In this document: piece by piece, positions 8,310-17,094 of the stretch | Position numbering within the stretch: the first letter of the stretch is position 1 | Layout of the letters: every line of letters starts with the position of its first letter | Source of the DNA: CAXRDE01 sp964229355 | GTDB lineage: Bacteria > Cyanobacteriota > Sericytochromatia > UBA7694 | Assembly (NCBI GenBank): GCA_964229355.1 | Contig: CAXRDE010000023.1 | Location: 372,001-436,000, forward strand | Direction: 5' to 3' | DNA: 64,000 nt | The notes under the pieces: model-generated | The model's input: only the letters and a program-made list of their open reading frames with translations | Databases searched by the model: none | What the model was told of the DNA's origin: nothing | Translations under genes and position numbers: made by a program

Positions 8310-10087
8310 CCGAACTGTCTCGTTAGCATATCGCGAAAAGCCCCGTTAGCAGCTTCTAGATCTTTGGTTTTTCCTTCTTCAATAATACGCCCTTGTTTCA
8401 GCACATAAATATAGTCTGCGGTACGAATGGTAGACAGCCGATGTGCAATCACAAGAATGGTCATGTTATGGGCTAAATTTTCAATGGATTTTTGAATATA
8501 GGCTTCAGACTCAGAGTCCAGTGCACTGGTGGCCTCATCCAAAATCAGCAGCTCTGGTTTATGGGCGATTGCCCGTGCCAAAGCCAGACGTTGAACCTGC
8601 CCCCCCGAAAGGCGTACACCGCGTTCCCCCACAGGGGTTTCGAAACCCATTTCCAGGTCTTCAATAAAGCTTAGCGCATTGGCTTGCTCACAGGCCCAAC
8701 GAATATCTGCCTCGGTCAGGTCAGGGTTCAACCAGAGAAAGTTATTGTAAATAGACGTATTAAACAACTGGCTGCTTTGGGGAACATAGCCGATTTTTTT
8801 TCGGTAGGCGTGAAGATCAATCGCTGAAAAGGGAACATTATCGATCAGAAATTGCCCTTGAAAATGAGGGTAGAACCCCATAATGGCGTCCACCAGCGTG
8901 GACTTTCCCGAGCCCGAGTGCCCTACCAAAGCGACCATTTTACCCTTCGGCAGTTCAAAGTGAATGTTGTTCAAAACATAGTGCGCATTATCACCATAAG
9001 AAAAGCTAAAGTCTTTCAACACGATTCCTTTTTCCAAGCCTTGAAAAACATGGGTTCCTGAGGTGACTTTATTGTGTTCAGCTTTTTCTTGTAAGTCCAG
9101 GATTCTTCCAAAACTGGGGATATTTTCAGACAGACTACTCAGGGTTTTCGCCAGGCTTGAAAGGGCCGGCATACTTTTCCACATCGAAAAAAGAATAATC
9201 GATAACTCGGAGAAGCCCATGCCCATCTTGACGGACATATAGTAGCCCAGCACAACCGTCAACAATCCCAATGGATAGTAGCTGTGGTGAATAAGAATGG
9301 TTAAAGATTGAGAAAAAGTGGTTTTTTTAAACAAATTATGCTGGGCCTTCCAAAGCCGGTCCAGCATCACCCGCTGGTTTTGAAAGGTTTGGATCACTTT
9401 AGCCATTGAAAACGACTCTTGTAAAATGCCGTTAAGCTCTGCCGCATAGGTGCCGGCACTTGTGCCCCAGCGGTAATTCCACTTCATCAAAAAAACAGGC
9501 GGTGCAATAAAGAGAAACCCCAACCCCACGCAAATAAAGGTCAATTTCCAGGAAACCCACAAGGCGACGCCAATAAACAGAGCAATTTGCAACCCATAAG
9601 AGATGGCGCCAGAAAAATGCACAAAAGCATTCTGGGTCAACACAATTTCACGGGTTAATACATTTAAAAAGTCTCCCTGATGGCCTTGCAAATAAAACTT
9701 CCAATTGGCTTGCAGCACAGAACGAAAAACAGAAACCTTTAATTCAGAAACCGTTCTTTCTTTGATATATACAGCAAAGACATCTGAAATCACCAAAAAA
9801 ACATTACGCACCACCACAATCATCCAAAAGAGGCTGATCATCATCAGGGCAGTTTGCGGCATGCCCAACTTGCCCGCGAAATCAATCACAAAGCGAGAAA
9901 TAAAACTCATATTGCCGGTGACGGGTTGGTTATTACTCATAATCAAATCGAAAATCGGCGCAATGAGAAGCACCGTCGAGGCGTCTAGCAACGCAGAAAA
10001 TAACGTCACCAGAATATAAGCAAAACTGCTGCGCGGAAAATGGCGATAAAGATATGCAACAAAACGGGTAACTGAACGAAAAAGCAT
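8306..10087 (-). CDS. ABC transporter, fused permease and ATPase (MsbA/flippase type)
   Basis: A 593-residue half-transporter. About residues 20-310 hold six membrane segments (for example SSFAYILVTLFSALLDAS, TALMMISLFWMIVVVRNVFL). The ATPase domain follows with Walker A GHSGSGKST, Q-loop GYVPQSSQLF, signature LSGGQVQRLALARA, Walker B LLILDEATSALD and the H-loop VIAHRLSTI. Such proteins work as homodimers in the inner membrane and flip lipid-linked glycans or lipids. It heads the Pse operon and overlaps pseF by four bases, so a role in exporting the glycan or glycolipid is likely but inferred. An AAAGG ribosome site lies just before the ATG. Confidence 0.9.
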   Translation of the reverse strand: MLFRSVTRFVAYLYRHFPRSSFAYILVTLFSALLDASTVLLIAPIFDLIMSNNQPVTGNMSFISRFVIDFAGKLGMPQTALMMISLFWMIVVVRNVFLVISDVFAVYIKERTVSELKVSVFRSVLQANWKFYLQGHQGDFLNVLTREIVLTQNAFVHFSGAISYGLQIALFIGVALWVSWKLTFICVGLGFLFIAPPVFLMKWNYRWGTSAGTYAAELNGILQESFSMAKVIQTFQNQRVMLDRLWKAQHNLFKKTTFSQSLTILIHHSYYPLGLLTVVLGYYMSVKMGMGFSELSIILFSMWKSMPALSSLAKTLSSLSENIPSFGRILDLQEKAEHNKVTSGTHVFQGLEKGIVLKDFSFSYGDNAHYVLNNIHFELPKGKMVALVGHSGSGKSTLVDAIMGFYPHFQGQFLIDNVPFSAIDLHAYRKKIGYVPQSSQLFNTSIYNNFLWLNPDLTEADIRWACEQANALSFIEDLEMGFETPVGERGVRLSGGQVQRLALARAIAHKPELLILDEATSALDSESEAYIQKSIENLAHNMTILVIAHRLSTIRTADYIYVLKQGRIIEEGKTKDLEAANGAFRDMLTRQFG

Positions 10088-10220
10088 ACCTTTGCTTTGC
10101 TCTCTTTCACTGTGATCGTGTATAAAGGATTCTACCGCAAGGAACGCAGGGCGAACGTGTTAAAATTCAAATCCTATGAAATCGTAACATCATACTATCA
10201 GAAAGCTGCTATATCGCCCC

Positions 10221-11099
10221 ATGAAAGGCATTCTTCTGGCGGGGGGAACCGGCTCTCGTCTGTATCCCACCACCCTGTCTACCTCTAAACAGCTCTTACC
10301 CATTTACGATAAGCCCATGGTGTACTACCCCCTCTCGGTGCTCATGCTGGCCAATATTCGTGATATTTTAATCATTACCAACCCTGAGCATTTACAGGCC
10401 TATCAGAATCTCCTGGGCACGGGTGAGCAATTGGGCTTGCGCCTTGCCTATGCGACCCAGGAGCATCCCACAGGTTTAGCCGACGCCTTTGTTATTGGAG
10501 ATTCTTTTATCGGTCAGGACAACGTTTGCCTGATTCTCGGCGATAATTTATTCTGGGGTCAGGGCTTCAGCACCCAATTGGAACGCGCGGTAGAACACAT
10601 CCAAACCCAGGGTGGGGCCACCTTATTTGCCTGCCGGGTTAAAGATCCACAACGCTTTGGCATTGTAGAGTTTGGCCCCAATCACGAAGTCATCAATCTC
10701 ATTGAAAAGCCTCAACACCCGCCCTCTGATTTTGCGGTTACGGGCCTGTATTTTTACGATAACCAGGTGGTCAAAATGGCCCGGTCTATTCAACCTTCTG
10801 AACGGGGTGAAAAAGAAATCACCACTTTAAATCAGCGCTATTTAGACCAACAGCAACTTCAAATTGAGCGCCTTGGGCGAGGCTTTGCCTGGATGGATAT
10901 GGGCACCCCCGAAAGCCTCTTTGAAGCCAGCCAGTTTGTAGAAAGTATTCAGCGGCGCCGCGGCTATCATGTGGCGTGTCTTGAAGAAATTGCCCTGCTC
11001 AAACAGTGGAGACTGCCCAAAGATATTGCAAAATCCAGTGAACGTTACCGGGGTACCGCCTACGGCGCATACCTCCAGGATTTACTTCAGGAGATCTAA
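10221..11099 (+). CDS. rmlA: Glucose-1-phosphate thymidylyltransferase RmlA
   Basis: A 292-residue nucleotidyltransferase starting MKGILLAGGTGSRLYPTT, with the activation motif GGTGSRL and the RmlA sequence STSKQLLPIYDKPMVYYPLS, ILGDNLFWGQGF, VIEF/EKP residues and GFAWMDMGTPESL. It makes dTDP-glucose from glucose-1-phosphate and dTTP, the first step to dTDP-rhamnose and other dTDP-deoxysugars. No rmlB, C or D is adjacent. It stands alone, divergent from the ABC exporter and convergent with polA. No ribosome site is visible; TATATC ends five bases before the ATG, so this may be another leaderless start. Confidence 0.93.
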   Translation: MKGILLAGGTGSRLYPTTLSTSKQLLPIYDKPMVYYPLSVLMLANIRDILIITNPEHLQAYQNLLGTGEQLGLRLAYATQEHPTGLADAFVIGDSFIGQDNVCLILGDNLFWGQGFSTQLERAVEHIQTQGGATLFACRVKDPQRFGIVEFGPNHEVINLIEKPQHPPSDFAVTGLYFYDNQVVKMARSIQPSERGEKEITTLNQRYLDQQQLQIERLGRGFAWMDMGTPESLFEASQFVESIQRRRGYHVACLEEIALLKQWRLPKDIAKSSERYRGTAYGAYLQDLLQEI

Positions 11100-11131
11100 C
11101 GAAAGATGTACGGTGTGATGGTGGACAGAAA

Positions 11132-13915
11132 TTACTTGGCTTCCATCCAGTTTTTGCCAAAGTGGGCATCCACCCGCAGGGGCACACTGAGGGTATACAC
11201 CTGCTCCATTTGACGAATAATCTCAGGCAAGTAGTCATTGACCTGGTGCTCTGGCATTTCAAACACCAATTCATCGTGCACCTGCAAGAGCATCTTAAAA
11301 GGCAATTTTTCTTGCGCAATCCACTGTTGAATGCGAATCATGGCCAGTTTAATCAGATCCGAAGCACTGCCCTGAATGGGCGCATTCACCGCGGCGCGCT
11401 CACTAAACTCCCGCAAGGCCCGATTGGGGTTGTTAATATTGTCAAAGGTTCGTCGACGCTGAAACAGGGTCTCTACATAGCCCTTTTCGCGGGCCTGGAC
11501 CAGGGTCTGGTCCATATAGCGATCTACTCCTGGATACTCTCGTTTGAAGCGGTCAATAATTGTTTTGGCCTCTCCGTTGGTAATATTCAGGGTACGACTC
11601 AAACCAAAGGCCGTTTGGCCGTAGACAATCCCAAAGTTTGTGGTTTTGGCAATCCGTCGCATCTCCGGCGTGACATCGTCCAGCGTGGGCAGGTCAAAAA
11701 TGTCTTTGGCGGTCTGGGTGTGAATATCTAAGTTATCGCGAAAAGCCTGCATAAAAGCAGGGTCCTCAGAGAAGTGCGCCAACAGGCGCAATTCCACCTG
11801 AGAGTAATCACAACTCACCAGCACATGCTCGGGTTTGGCAATAAACGCTTTGCGCATTTGACGCCCCAACTCGGTACGAATGGGAATATTTTGCAAGTTG
11901 GGATCTGTGGAGGACAAGCGTCCGGTGGCCACCACCGTCTGGTTAAAGGTGGTATGCAAACGGTGCGTGCGGGGATTGATCAGCTGAGGCATGGCGTCCA
12001 CATAAGTACTCTTGAGCTTGGCCAGCTGACGATGCGCCAGGATCTCATCGAGCAGCGGATGGAAGGCACTCAGTTTCTCTAAGGTCTTAATATCTGTAGA
12101 ATAAGCCCCCGTCTTGTTCTTTTTGATGCCCTGGGTGGGCAATTTAAGGTTTTCAAACAAAATCTTACTGAGCTGTTGGGGGGAGTTTAAGTTAAAAGAC
12201 TCTCCGGCCATTTCCACGACGCGCGATTCAATACCGGCCAGTTGCTGCTCTAAATCCACAGACAACACCGATAAAAATTCGGTATCCAACAAAATACCCG
12301 CCTGTTCCAAAGCACACAGCACTTCCATTACAGGCATTTCAATGGTTTCATAGAGGGTTTTCAATTGGGCGTGATCCGGCTCCGCCAGGGCTTTGCGCAA
12401 ATGCTTTTGTAAGCGCAGGGTCGCCACCGCATCCGCTGCGGCATAAGGCGCAGCGGCTTCTACAGACACCTGATCCATGGTGATTTTTTTGCGCCCGGTG
12501 CCAATCAGCTCACTGATGGGCTGCATTTCAAGGTTCAAATGACTGAGGGCCATTTCTTTGAGGCCATGCTGACTCTCTGGATACAAAATGTAGTCCAGAA
12601 TCATGGTGTCATCGATAAGTCCTTTCACCTGCACACCGTATTGACTCAACACATTGCAATCAAATTTCGCATTGTGGGCACACTTGGCAATCTCCGGGTT
12701 CTCCAGCACAGGCTTTAATGCCGCCAGGGCCACATCGGGTTCAATCACGTACTCCAGGTCCGTAATCAGGCGGTGTCCTGTGGGTACATAATAAGCCTGC
12801 TCTTTGCCCTCAGCATCCAGATGGGCAAAAGAGAGCCCCACCAGATCGGTATTGAGGGCGTCCAGGCCTGTGGTTTCGGTGTCAAAAGCAAAAGGGTACT
12901 GTTCCAGGGCCTGCACCAGCTTAGCAAGGGCGGCTTCGTCACTCACCACCGTGGCCTGGGGCGAGAGCACCTGGGCCTGGGTCAGGGTGTCCAGATGTTC
13001 CACTTCTACATCACCCTGCTCAAAATTTTTCAATACCGTAGGCAATTCTTTTTGCAGACGGTTGAGCTCTAAGGTCTGCATCAACTCCAGCAGTTCTGGC
13101 ACATTGGCCTCGCCCAGTTTGGCGCTATCGGGGTCCATTTCTACAGGCATATCGGTGACAATGGTAGCTAATTTTTGACTCAAGAAAGCGCTTTCACGGC
13201 CCTCTAAAAGCTTGTTGACCCATTTGCTGGGAATCTGCTCAGGGCTCTCATCTAAGACCTTGTAAATGCCTTCCAGGGTGTGGTGTTCGGCCAATAGCGT
13301 CAGGGCACTTTTTTCCCCAATGCCCTTCACCCCTGGGATATTATCGGAGCTGTCACCCGCCAGGGCTTTGAAGTCCACCACTTGCTGAGGAGTATAACCA
13401 TACTTGGCCTGCACCTCTTCGGCACCAAAACTGTCATAGCCACTGGCATCGCGAGAGGGGATTAAAATGCGAATTTGGTCATCAATGAGCTGGAATAAAT
13501 CCCGATCTCCCGTCAAAATGCGCACCGTGTAATTCTTTTGTGAGGCCTTACAGGCGAGCGAGCCCATTAAATCGTCGGCTTCATAACCAGACTGACGGTA
13601 AATGGGAATGCCCAGGGCCTTGACCATTTGCTCAATATAGGGAAACTGCACCACCAGATCATCGGGTGCGGGCTTACGGTGCCCCTTGTATTCCTCAAAG
13701 GCCTCATGGCGATGGGTGGGATCCTTGGTGTCAAAACACACCACCAAATAATGGGGGTTTTCGCGGCGAATCAACTCAAACAAGATGCGGGTAAAACCCA
13801 TAATAGCACCCGTGGGAATGCCCTGACGGGTTTGAAAACGACGGGCTTTCATTCCAAAATAAGCGCGGTAGGCCAGTGCATGACCATCGATTAAGAAAAA
13901 AGTAGGTTGTGACAT
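11132..13915 (-). CDS. polA: DNA polymerase I
   Basis: A full three-domain polymerase of about 927 residues. The 5'-3' exonuclease spans about 1-290 (FLIDGHALAYRAYF, GYEADDLMGSLA, LTGDRDLFQLID, DNIPGVKGIGEKSA). The proofreading exonuclease is about 320-510, with the D-x-E motif in AFDTETTGLDAL, so proofreading looks intact. The polymerase has motif A VSCDYSQVELRLLAHFS, motif B RRIAKTTNFGIVYGQTAFGL and motif C QVHDELVFE. It fills gaps in repair and removes RNA primers. ATG 13915 is preferred over an upstream codon at 13933 because MSQPTFFLIDGHALAY fits the family. An extended -10 box sits eight bases upstream. Confidence 0.96.
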   Translation of the reverse strand: MSQPTFFLIDGHALAYRAYFGMKARRFQTRQGIPTGAIMGFTRILFELIRRENPHYLVVCFDTKDPTHRHEAFEEYKGHRKPAPDDLVVQFPYIEQMVKALGIPIYRQSGYEADDLMGSLACKASQKNYTVRILTGDRDLFQLIDDQIRILIPSRDASGYDSFGAEEVQAKYGYTPQQVVDFKALAGDSSDNIPGVKGIGEKSALTLLAEHHTLEGIYKVLDESPEQIPSKWVNKLLEGRESAFLSQKLATIVTDMPVEMDPDSAKLGEANVPELLELMQTLELNRLQKELPTVLKNFEQGDVEVEHLDTLTQAQVLSPQATVVSDEAALAKLVQALEQYPFAFDTETTGLDALNTDLVGLSFAHLDAEGKEQAYYVPTGHRLITDLEYVIEPDVALAALKPVLENPEIAKCAHNAKFDCNVLSQYGVQVKGLIDDTMILDYILYPESQHGLKEMALSHLNLEMQPISELIGTGRKKITMDQVSVEAAAPYAAADAVATLRLQKHLRKALAEPDHAQLKTLYETIEMPVMEVLCALEQAGILLDTEFLSVLSVDLEQQLAGIESRVVEMAGESFNLNSPQQLSKILFENLKLPTQGIKKNKTGAYSTDIKTLEKLSAFHPLLDEILAHRQLAKLKSTYVDAMPQLINPRTHRLHTTFNQTVVATGRLSSTDPNLQNIPIRTELGRQMRKAFIAKPEHVLVSCDYSQVELRLLAHFSEDPAFMQAFRDNLDIHTQTAKDIFDLPTLDDVTPEMRRIAKTTNFGIVYGQTAFGLSRTLNITNGEAKTIIDRFKREYPGVDRYMDQTLVQAREKGYVETLFQRRRTFDNINNPNRALREFSERAAVNAPIQGSASDLIKLAMIRIQQWIAQEKLPFKMLLQVHDELVFEMPEHQVNDYLPEIIRQMEQVYTLSVPLRVDAHFGKNWMEAK

Positions 13916-13923
13916 AATAGCCG

Positions 13924-13932
13924 ATAATAGCA
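13924..13932 (-). promoter_or_regulatory. Extended -10 promoter for polA
   Basis: On the minus strand TGcTATTAT (TG at 13932-13931, box at 13929-13924) is an extended -10 element ending eight bases before the polA ATG. No convincing -35 is seen. A transcript from here would have almost no leader. Confidence 0.4.
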
Positions 13933-14104
13933 CATTTGTGATGCTTACATTTGCAAGGGTTCGGAATATTGGGTAAGATGCTTAAAGAAGCTTATTCGGT
14001 AAGATCTTTACCTAGAGACTTTAAATGATCTCTTTCTTACGTTACACTAGATAATAACCGGCGAAAATGGATGTTTGGTAGAAGCGAGCTGCAAGACTGG
14101 GCAC

Positions 14105-14893
14105 ATGATGATTGAAGGATTACCTGGGAGTCAGAATATAGACCCCTCGATAATTGAAGCGTTTTTAAACGAGTTTAACCAAAAATGCGTTGAATTCGGC
14201 TATTATTGTGACCAATATATGCGTCAAGAAATCGGCATTGACGACATTACCCGCCACCTGAGTACAGCCACTGCTGAAGCGGAGGCCAGCTTCGTTGAAT
14301 ACAGTTTCAACATGAACATGGAGCAGTTGCAGCGCTATGGCGTGATTCAAAAAACCCTGGACAATATGACCGTTCAGCTCTTTGACACCGAAATTCAACG
14401 CAATCGCAAGACCATTTTGTCTGCCCTTAAAAACGGCGAGTACTTCATTGTCCGCATCACGTACAATGCCATCCAGTCTTCTATCTACATGAAGTTCAGC
14501 AAAAACAAAATCAAGACGGATCAAGAACAAGCGCTCAAAGACTTAGAAAAAGAGCAAGAAGCCACCAATACCATGATCAAGGTATTGAAAGCCATTGAGG
14601 CCACCATTCGGGTCGACACCTACGAAGAAGTGAGCTTTGAAAAAATTCAAAAAGCCCTGGATATTTACGTCAACTATTTTAAAAACTCTCAGGTCATGAC
14701 CAAAACAGCCTGTGACGAACGGGTGTTTGTGCTCTTCGATGAACATGCCGAGTTTTTAAAGGCCCATCACTTTGGCAATGACGCGCTCACGGCGGGTATG
14801 CATCTTTCCCTTTGTAGCGACTCGCTCCAACCCCTTGCCGTCACTCCAGAACAAGAGGCCCTACTGACGAAATGGCGAACCCTAACCACCTAA
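14105..14893 (+). CDS. Uncharacterised cytoplasmic helical protein
   Basis: About 262 residues (ATG 14105; a TTG at 14075 would add ten residues). I do not recognise the family. It lacks a signal peptide or membrane segment and is rich in charged and amphipathic helices, for example QEQALKDLEKEQEATNTMIK near residues 140-160, a possible short coiled coil. The last 22 bases overlap the next gene, a lipoprotein, so the two are probably translated together. It is divergent from polA. Functions in sensing or secretion would be speculation. Confidence 0.65.
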   Translation: MMIEGLPGSQNIDPSIIEAFLNEFNQKCVEFGYYCDQYMRQEIGIDDITRHLSTATAEAEASFVEYSFNMNMEQLQRYGVIQKTLDNMTVQLFDTEIQRNRKTILSALKNGEYFIVRITYNAIQSSIYMKFSKNKIKTDQEQALKDLEKEQEATNTMIKVLKAIEATIRVDTYEEVSFEKIQKALDIYVNYFKNSQVMTKTACDERVFVLFDEHAEFLKAHHFGNDALTAGMHLSLCSDSLQPLAVTPEQEALLTKWRTLTT

Positions 14894-15675
14894 CTTTTCT
14901 CTCCCGCAGCTTTGCCCCACTTACCCTCGGTCTGCTCTCCCTCAGTCTTTTAACAGGCTGCCCGGGCAACAAGGAAAGCACCGATGATCCGAACACAGCT
15001 TCTTCATCGCCAGATACCAGCGTCACGCAAAGCGTCACACCCATCACCGAAGGCACCCCAACCCCACCTCAGTCTCAGCCCAACGGAAACACCGTACGCC
15101 AGGGTATTTTTGTTTATGGCGACGGCTTTCAAACCTTTAAAGCCTGTGGCGAAAAAACAGAGGAAGTATGGGTTATTGATACGCCCCAGAAGCATCTACA
15201 AAAAGCCTTTACCGAACAACAATTTATGGAGCTTGAGCCGGTCTACGTGGAAGTGATCGGCGATATGGTGGCCGCACCCCAGGACAAGGACAGCTTTTCG
15301 GCCAATTACGAAAAGGCTTTACAGGTCAAAGAACTTAAACGGCTCAGCCCCTGGATGATGAAAAAAACCTGTTTTAGTACAGATTTTGTGGCCACAGGAA
15401 CGCGACCCGACTGGCAACTCAAAGGCCTCAAAACCGGCGACGTCTTCTTTAAGTCCAATGAAGGAGAGTTTCCGATTGTGGAAGTATTGGCTTATCAGGC
15501 TCCCACCGTGGCAGGCAATCAGCTCAAGTACAGCTTTGGGTTTCGCACCCCTGATGAAGAAAAGCTAGCGCTGACCTTAACCAAAGAACCCTGTAATCAT
15601 GGGGGCAAAAGCTATAGCCACCAGGCCGAGATTCTCTTCCGGGGCACCACCTATACCGGCTGTGCCGAACAATAG
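14872..15675 (+). CDS. Lipoprotein of unknown function
   Basis: A 267-residue protein with an n-region containing Arg, a hydrophobic stretch LTLGLLSLSLLTGC and a lipobox LLTGC, so the mature protein starts at the cysteine near residue 30 and is membrane-anchored. A low-complexity Ser/Thr/Pro linker follows, then a globular domain (about 75-267) with several cysteines (FKACGEKTEEVW, KKTCFSTDF, KEPCNHGGKSY, YTGCAEQ) that could form disulfides. No known domain is recognised. The ATG overlaps the preceding gene by 22 bases. Confidence 0.75.
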   Translation: MANPNHLTFLSRSFAPLTLGLLSLSLLTGCPGNKESTDDPNTASSSPDTSVTQSVTPITEGTPTPPQSQPNGNTVRQGIFVYGDGFQTFKACGEKTEEVWVIDTPQKHLQKAFTEQQFMELEPVYVEVIGDMVAAPQDKDSFSANYEKALQVKELKRLSPWMMKKTCFSTDFVATGTRPDWQLKGLKTGDVFFKSNEGEFPIVEVLAYQAPTVAGNQLKYSFGFRTPDEEKLALTLTKEPCNHGGKSYSHQAEILFRGTTYTGCAEQ

Positions 15676-15706
15676 GCCCCTGAATGACTTCCGAATGACT
15701 TCTGAG

Positions 15707-16168
15707 CTATTTTCGCCCACCCAGCGAAGATGCATAGTCCATATACCATTCGCCATTTTGCTTTTTAAAGTACAGAATAAGTTCGGGTTGACGTAATTCA
15801 TTGGTGTTCAACAATTTCACATCGGCTTTTAAGTGGACCCGTGCTCGGTTCCCGCTGGTGTCTACATCCGTAGATAGCACCTCATATTTTTGGATATCCA
15901 AAAACTCAGGCTTGATTTTAAACAGGCCTTCGACAAGACCGGCAAGATCGTATTTGCCCCGCTGCTCAGGCAAGCTGTAGGCCGCAGAAGCATCAAAGTC
16001 TTTGTATTGAATATCTTCCATAAAACGCAAGGCTTTGTCCACCATGGCCTGGTTGTCAGAAGACAACAGGGTCCCCAGAGGAACCTGATGCAAATGGTTG
16101 ACCTGAAAGAAATAGTACCCTCCCAGGATAAGCGTGCATAAAGCCACCAGGGCCAAAAAAGGTTTCAT
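15707..16168 (-). CDS. Membrane-anchored NTF2-like small protein
   Basis: 153 residues: an uncleaved N-terminal anchor (LALVALCTLILGGYYFF) and an exported domain with the helix pattern ALRFMEDIQYKDFDASAAY followed by strands (RARVHLKADVKLL, ELILYFKKQNGEWYMDYASS). This is the DUF4878/NTF2-like arrangement in which a small cone-shaped domain binds lipid or a partner. The clear AGGAG site supports the start. The protein at 33810-34526 has the same general build. Function is unknown. Confidence 0.7.
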   Translation of the reverse strand: MKPFLALVALCTLILGGYYFFQVNHLHQVPLGTLLSSDNQAMVDKALRFMEDIQYKDFDASAAYSLPEQRGKYDLAGLVEGLFKIKPEFLDIQKYEVLSTDVDTSGNRARVHLKADVKLLNTNELRQPELILYFKKQNGEWYMDYASSLGGRK

Positions 16169-16186
16169 GAATATGCTCCTGTCGAT

Positions 16187-16735
16187 TTAAGGGTGCAGCG
16201 CGTGGGCCTGTTCTAGTTTAGCACCCCACATGGCACTTGCCGTCGACAATAAACCCACACCCAAACTCACGCCAGCACTCACCGTGGGCGTTTTGTTAAA
16301 AAGCGCCAGGGTGTTGGCCACGGCCAAACCTGCATCAAGGGTTGCAGATACCGAATACGCGGTGGCGGCAGCATGATTGCCGGCAGACGCCGACTGTACC
16401 GCATGATCAAAAGCGCTATAAGCCAAATAGCCTGAGGCCAGGGCGCCTGAAATATCTCCAAGGGCATGGAATTTTCCGGCAGCAGCCTGCGACACCGAAG
16501 CGCCTTTGCTGACTGCAAAATGAATCCCTTGCTCAGCGGCCATAATTGTACCGTGAACCGCCAAAACACCCAGCGGGCCGCTGCTCCCATGGTGACGGGT
16601 GGTTAAGGTGTCTTCGGTACCCAAAGCAGTAGCCGAAGGCCCATGGCCAATGCCCTGCGTGTTGCCCAGGGTTGAGGGTAAAGAAGAGGGCTGAGGCAGG
16701 CTCTGCCGGGTTGCTGAAGTGCTTGAGATATTCAT
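16187..16735 (-). CDS. Hypothetical Ala/Gly/Ser-rich protein with hydrophobic helices
   Basis: 182 residues from ATG 16735 (MNISSTSATRQSLPQ). A longer open frame reaching 16906 would run through the DUF3147 gene and is rejected. The N-terminal 60 residues are polar and low in complexity. The remainder alternates small residues and hydrophobic helices (PLGVLAVHGTIMAAEQGI, ALASGYLAYSAFDHAV, SVSATLDAGLAVANTLALF, SAGVSLGVGLLSTASAMWG), suggesting membrane-inserting or packed helices. No family is recognised. TGtTATGCT ends six bases before the ATG and there is no ribosome site. Confidence 0.55.
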   Translation of the reverse strand: MNISSTSATRQSLPQPSSLPSTLGNTQGIGHGPSATALGTEDTLTTRHHGSSGPLGVLAVHGTIMAAEQGIHFAVSKGASVSQAAAGKFHALGDISGALASGYLAYSAFDHAVQSASAGNHAAATAYSVSATLDAGLAVANTLALFNKTPTVSAGVSLGVGLLSTASAMWGAKLEQAHALHP

Positions 16736-16758
16736 AAAATCAGCATAACATATTTGTT

Positions 16759-17094
16759 TTAACTGAGTCCCACCACACGCACCGTCAGAACATAAAAAAG
16801 TACCGTACAGATACAGCCCAGACCCAGCGCCCAACCAAAGGCCATGCCCCGTTGCAGTAAGACAGGTATGAGCACAAACATCGGCAGACTGGGAATCACA
16901 AACCAAAAAGTGGCCAGGGAATGTTCCGCCAACAGTTTACTGTCCTGGGTTTCAAACCACAGCCAAATCATGCCCAGCACCGACACCAGGGGCAAAGACG
17001 CGATCAGCGCTCCCAAAGTCGGCAAGCGTTTTGAAATTTCACTGACCAGGACAATAATCAAGGCTGAAATCAACACCTTTAGCACATACATCAT
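16759..17094 (-). CDS. DUF3147-like integral membrane protein
   Basis: 111 residues from the ATG at 17094, which overlaps the guaB stop as ATGA and so replaces longer in-frame starts. The start MMYVLKVLISALIIVLVSEI and the following SKRLPTLGALIASLPLVSVL match small DUF3147-type proteins with three to four membrane segments (also FWFVIPSLPMFVLIPVLLQ, LGCICTVLFYVLTVRVVGL). Function is unknown in the family. Co-translation with guaB is likely, yet a role in purine metabolism does not follow from this. Confidence 0.75.
   Translation of the reverse strand: MMYVLKVLISALIIVLVSEISKRLPTLGALIASLPLVSVLGMIWLWFETQDSKLLAEHSLATFWFVIPSLPMFVLIPVLLQRGMAFGWALGLGCICTVLFYVLTVRVVGLS

Noticed and set aside
13961..14040. 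Palindromic GGTAAGAT/ATCTTTACC motifs upstream of the 14105 gene
   Set aside because: Short and imperfect; no spacing or second operator supports a regulatory site.
16736..16906. N-terminal extension of the Ala/Gly-rich protein
   Set aside because: It is antisense-frame material of the DUF3147 gene, and the ATG at 16735 has its own -10-like box.
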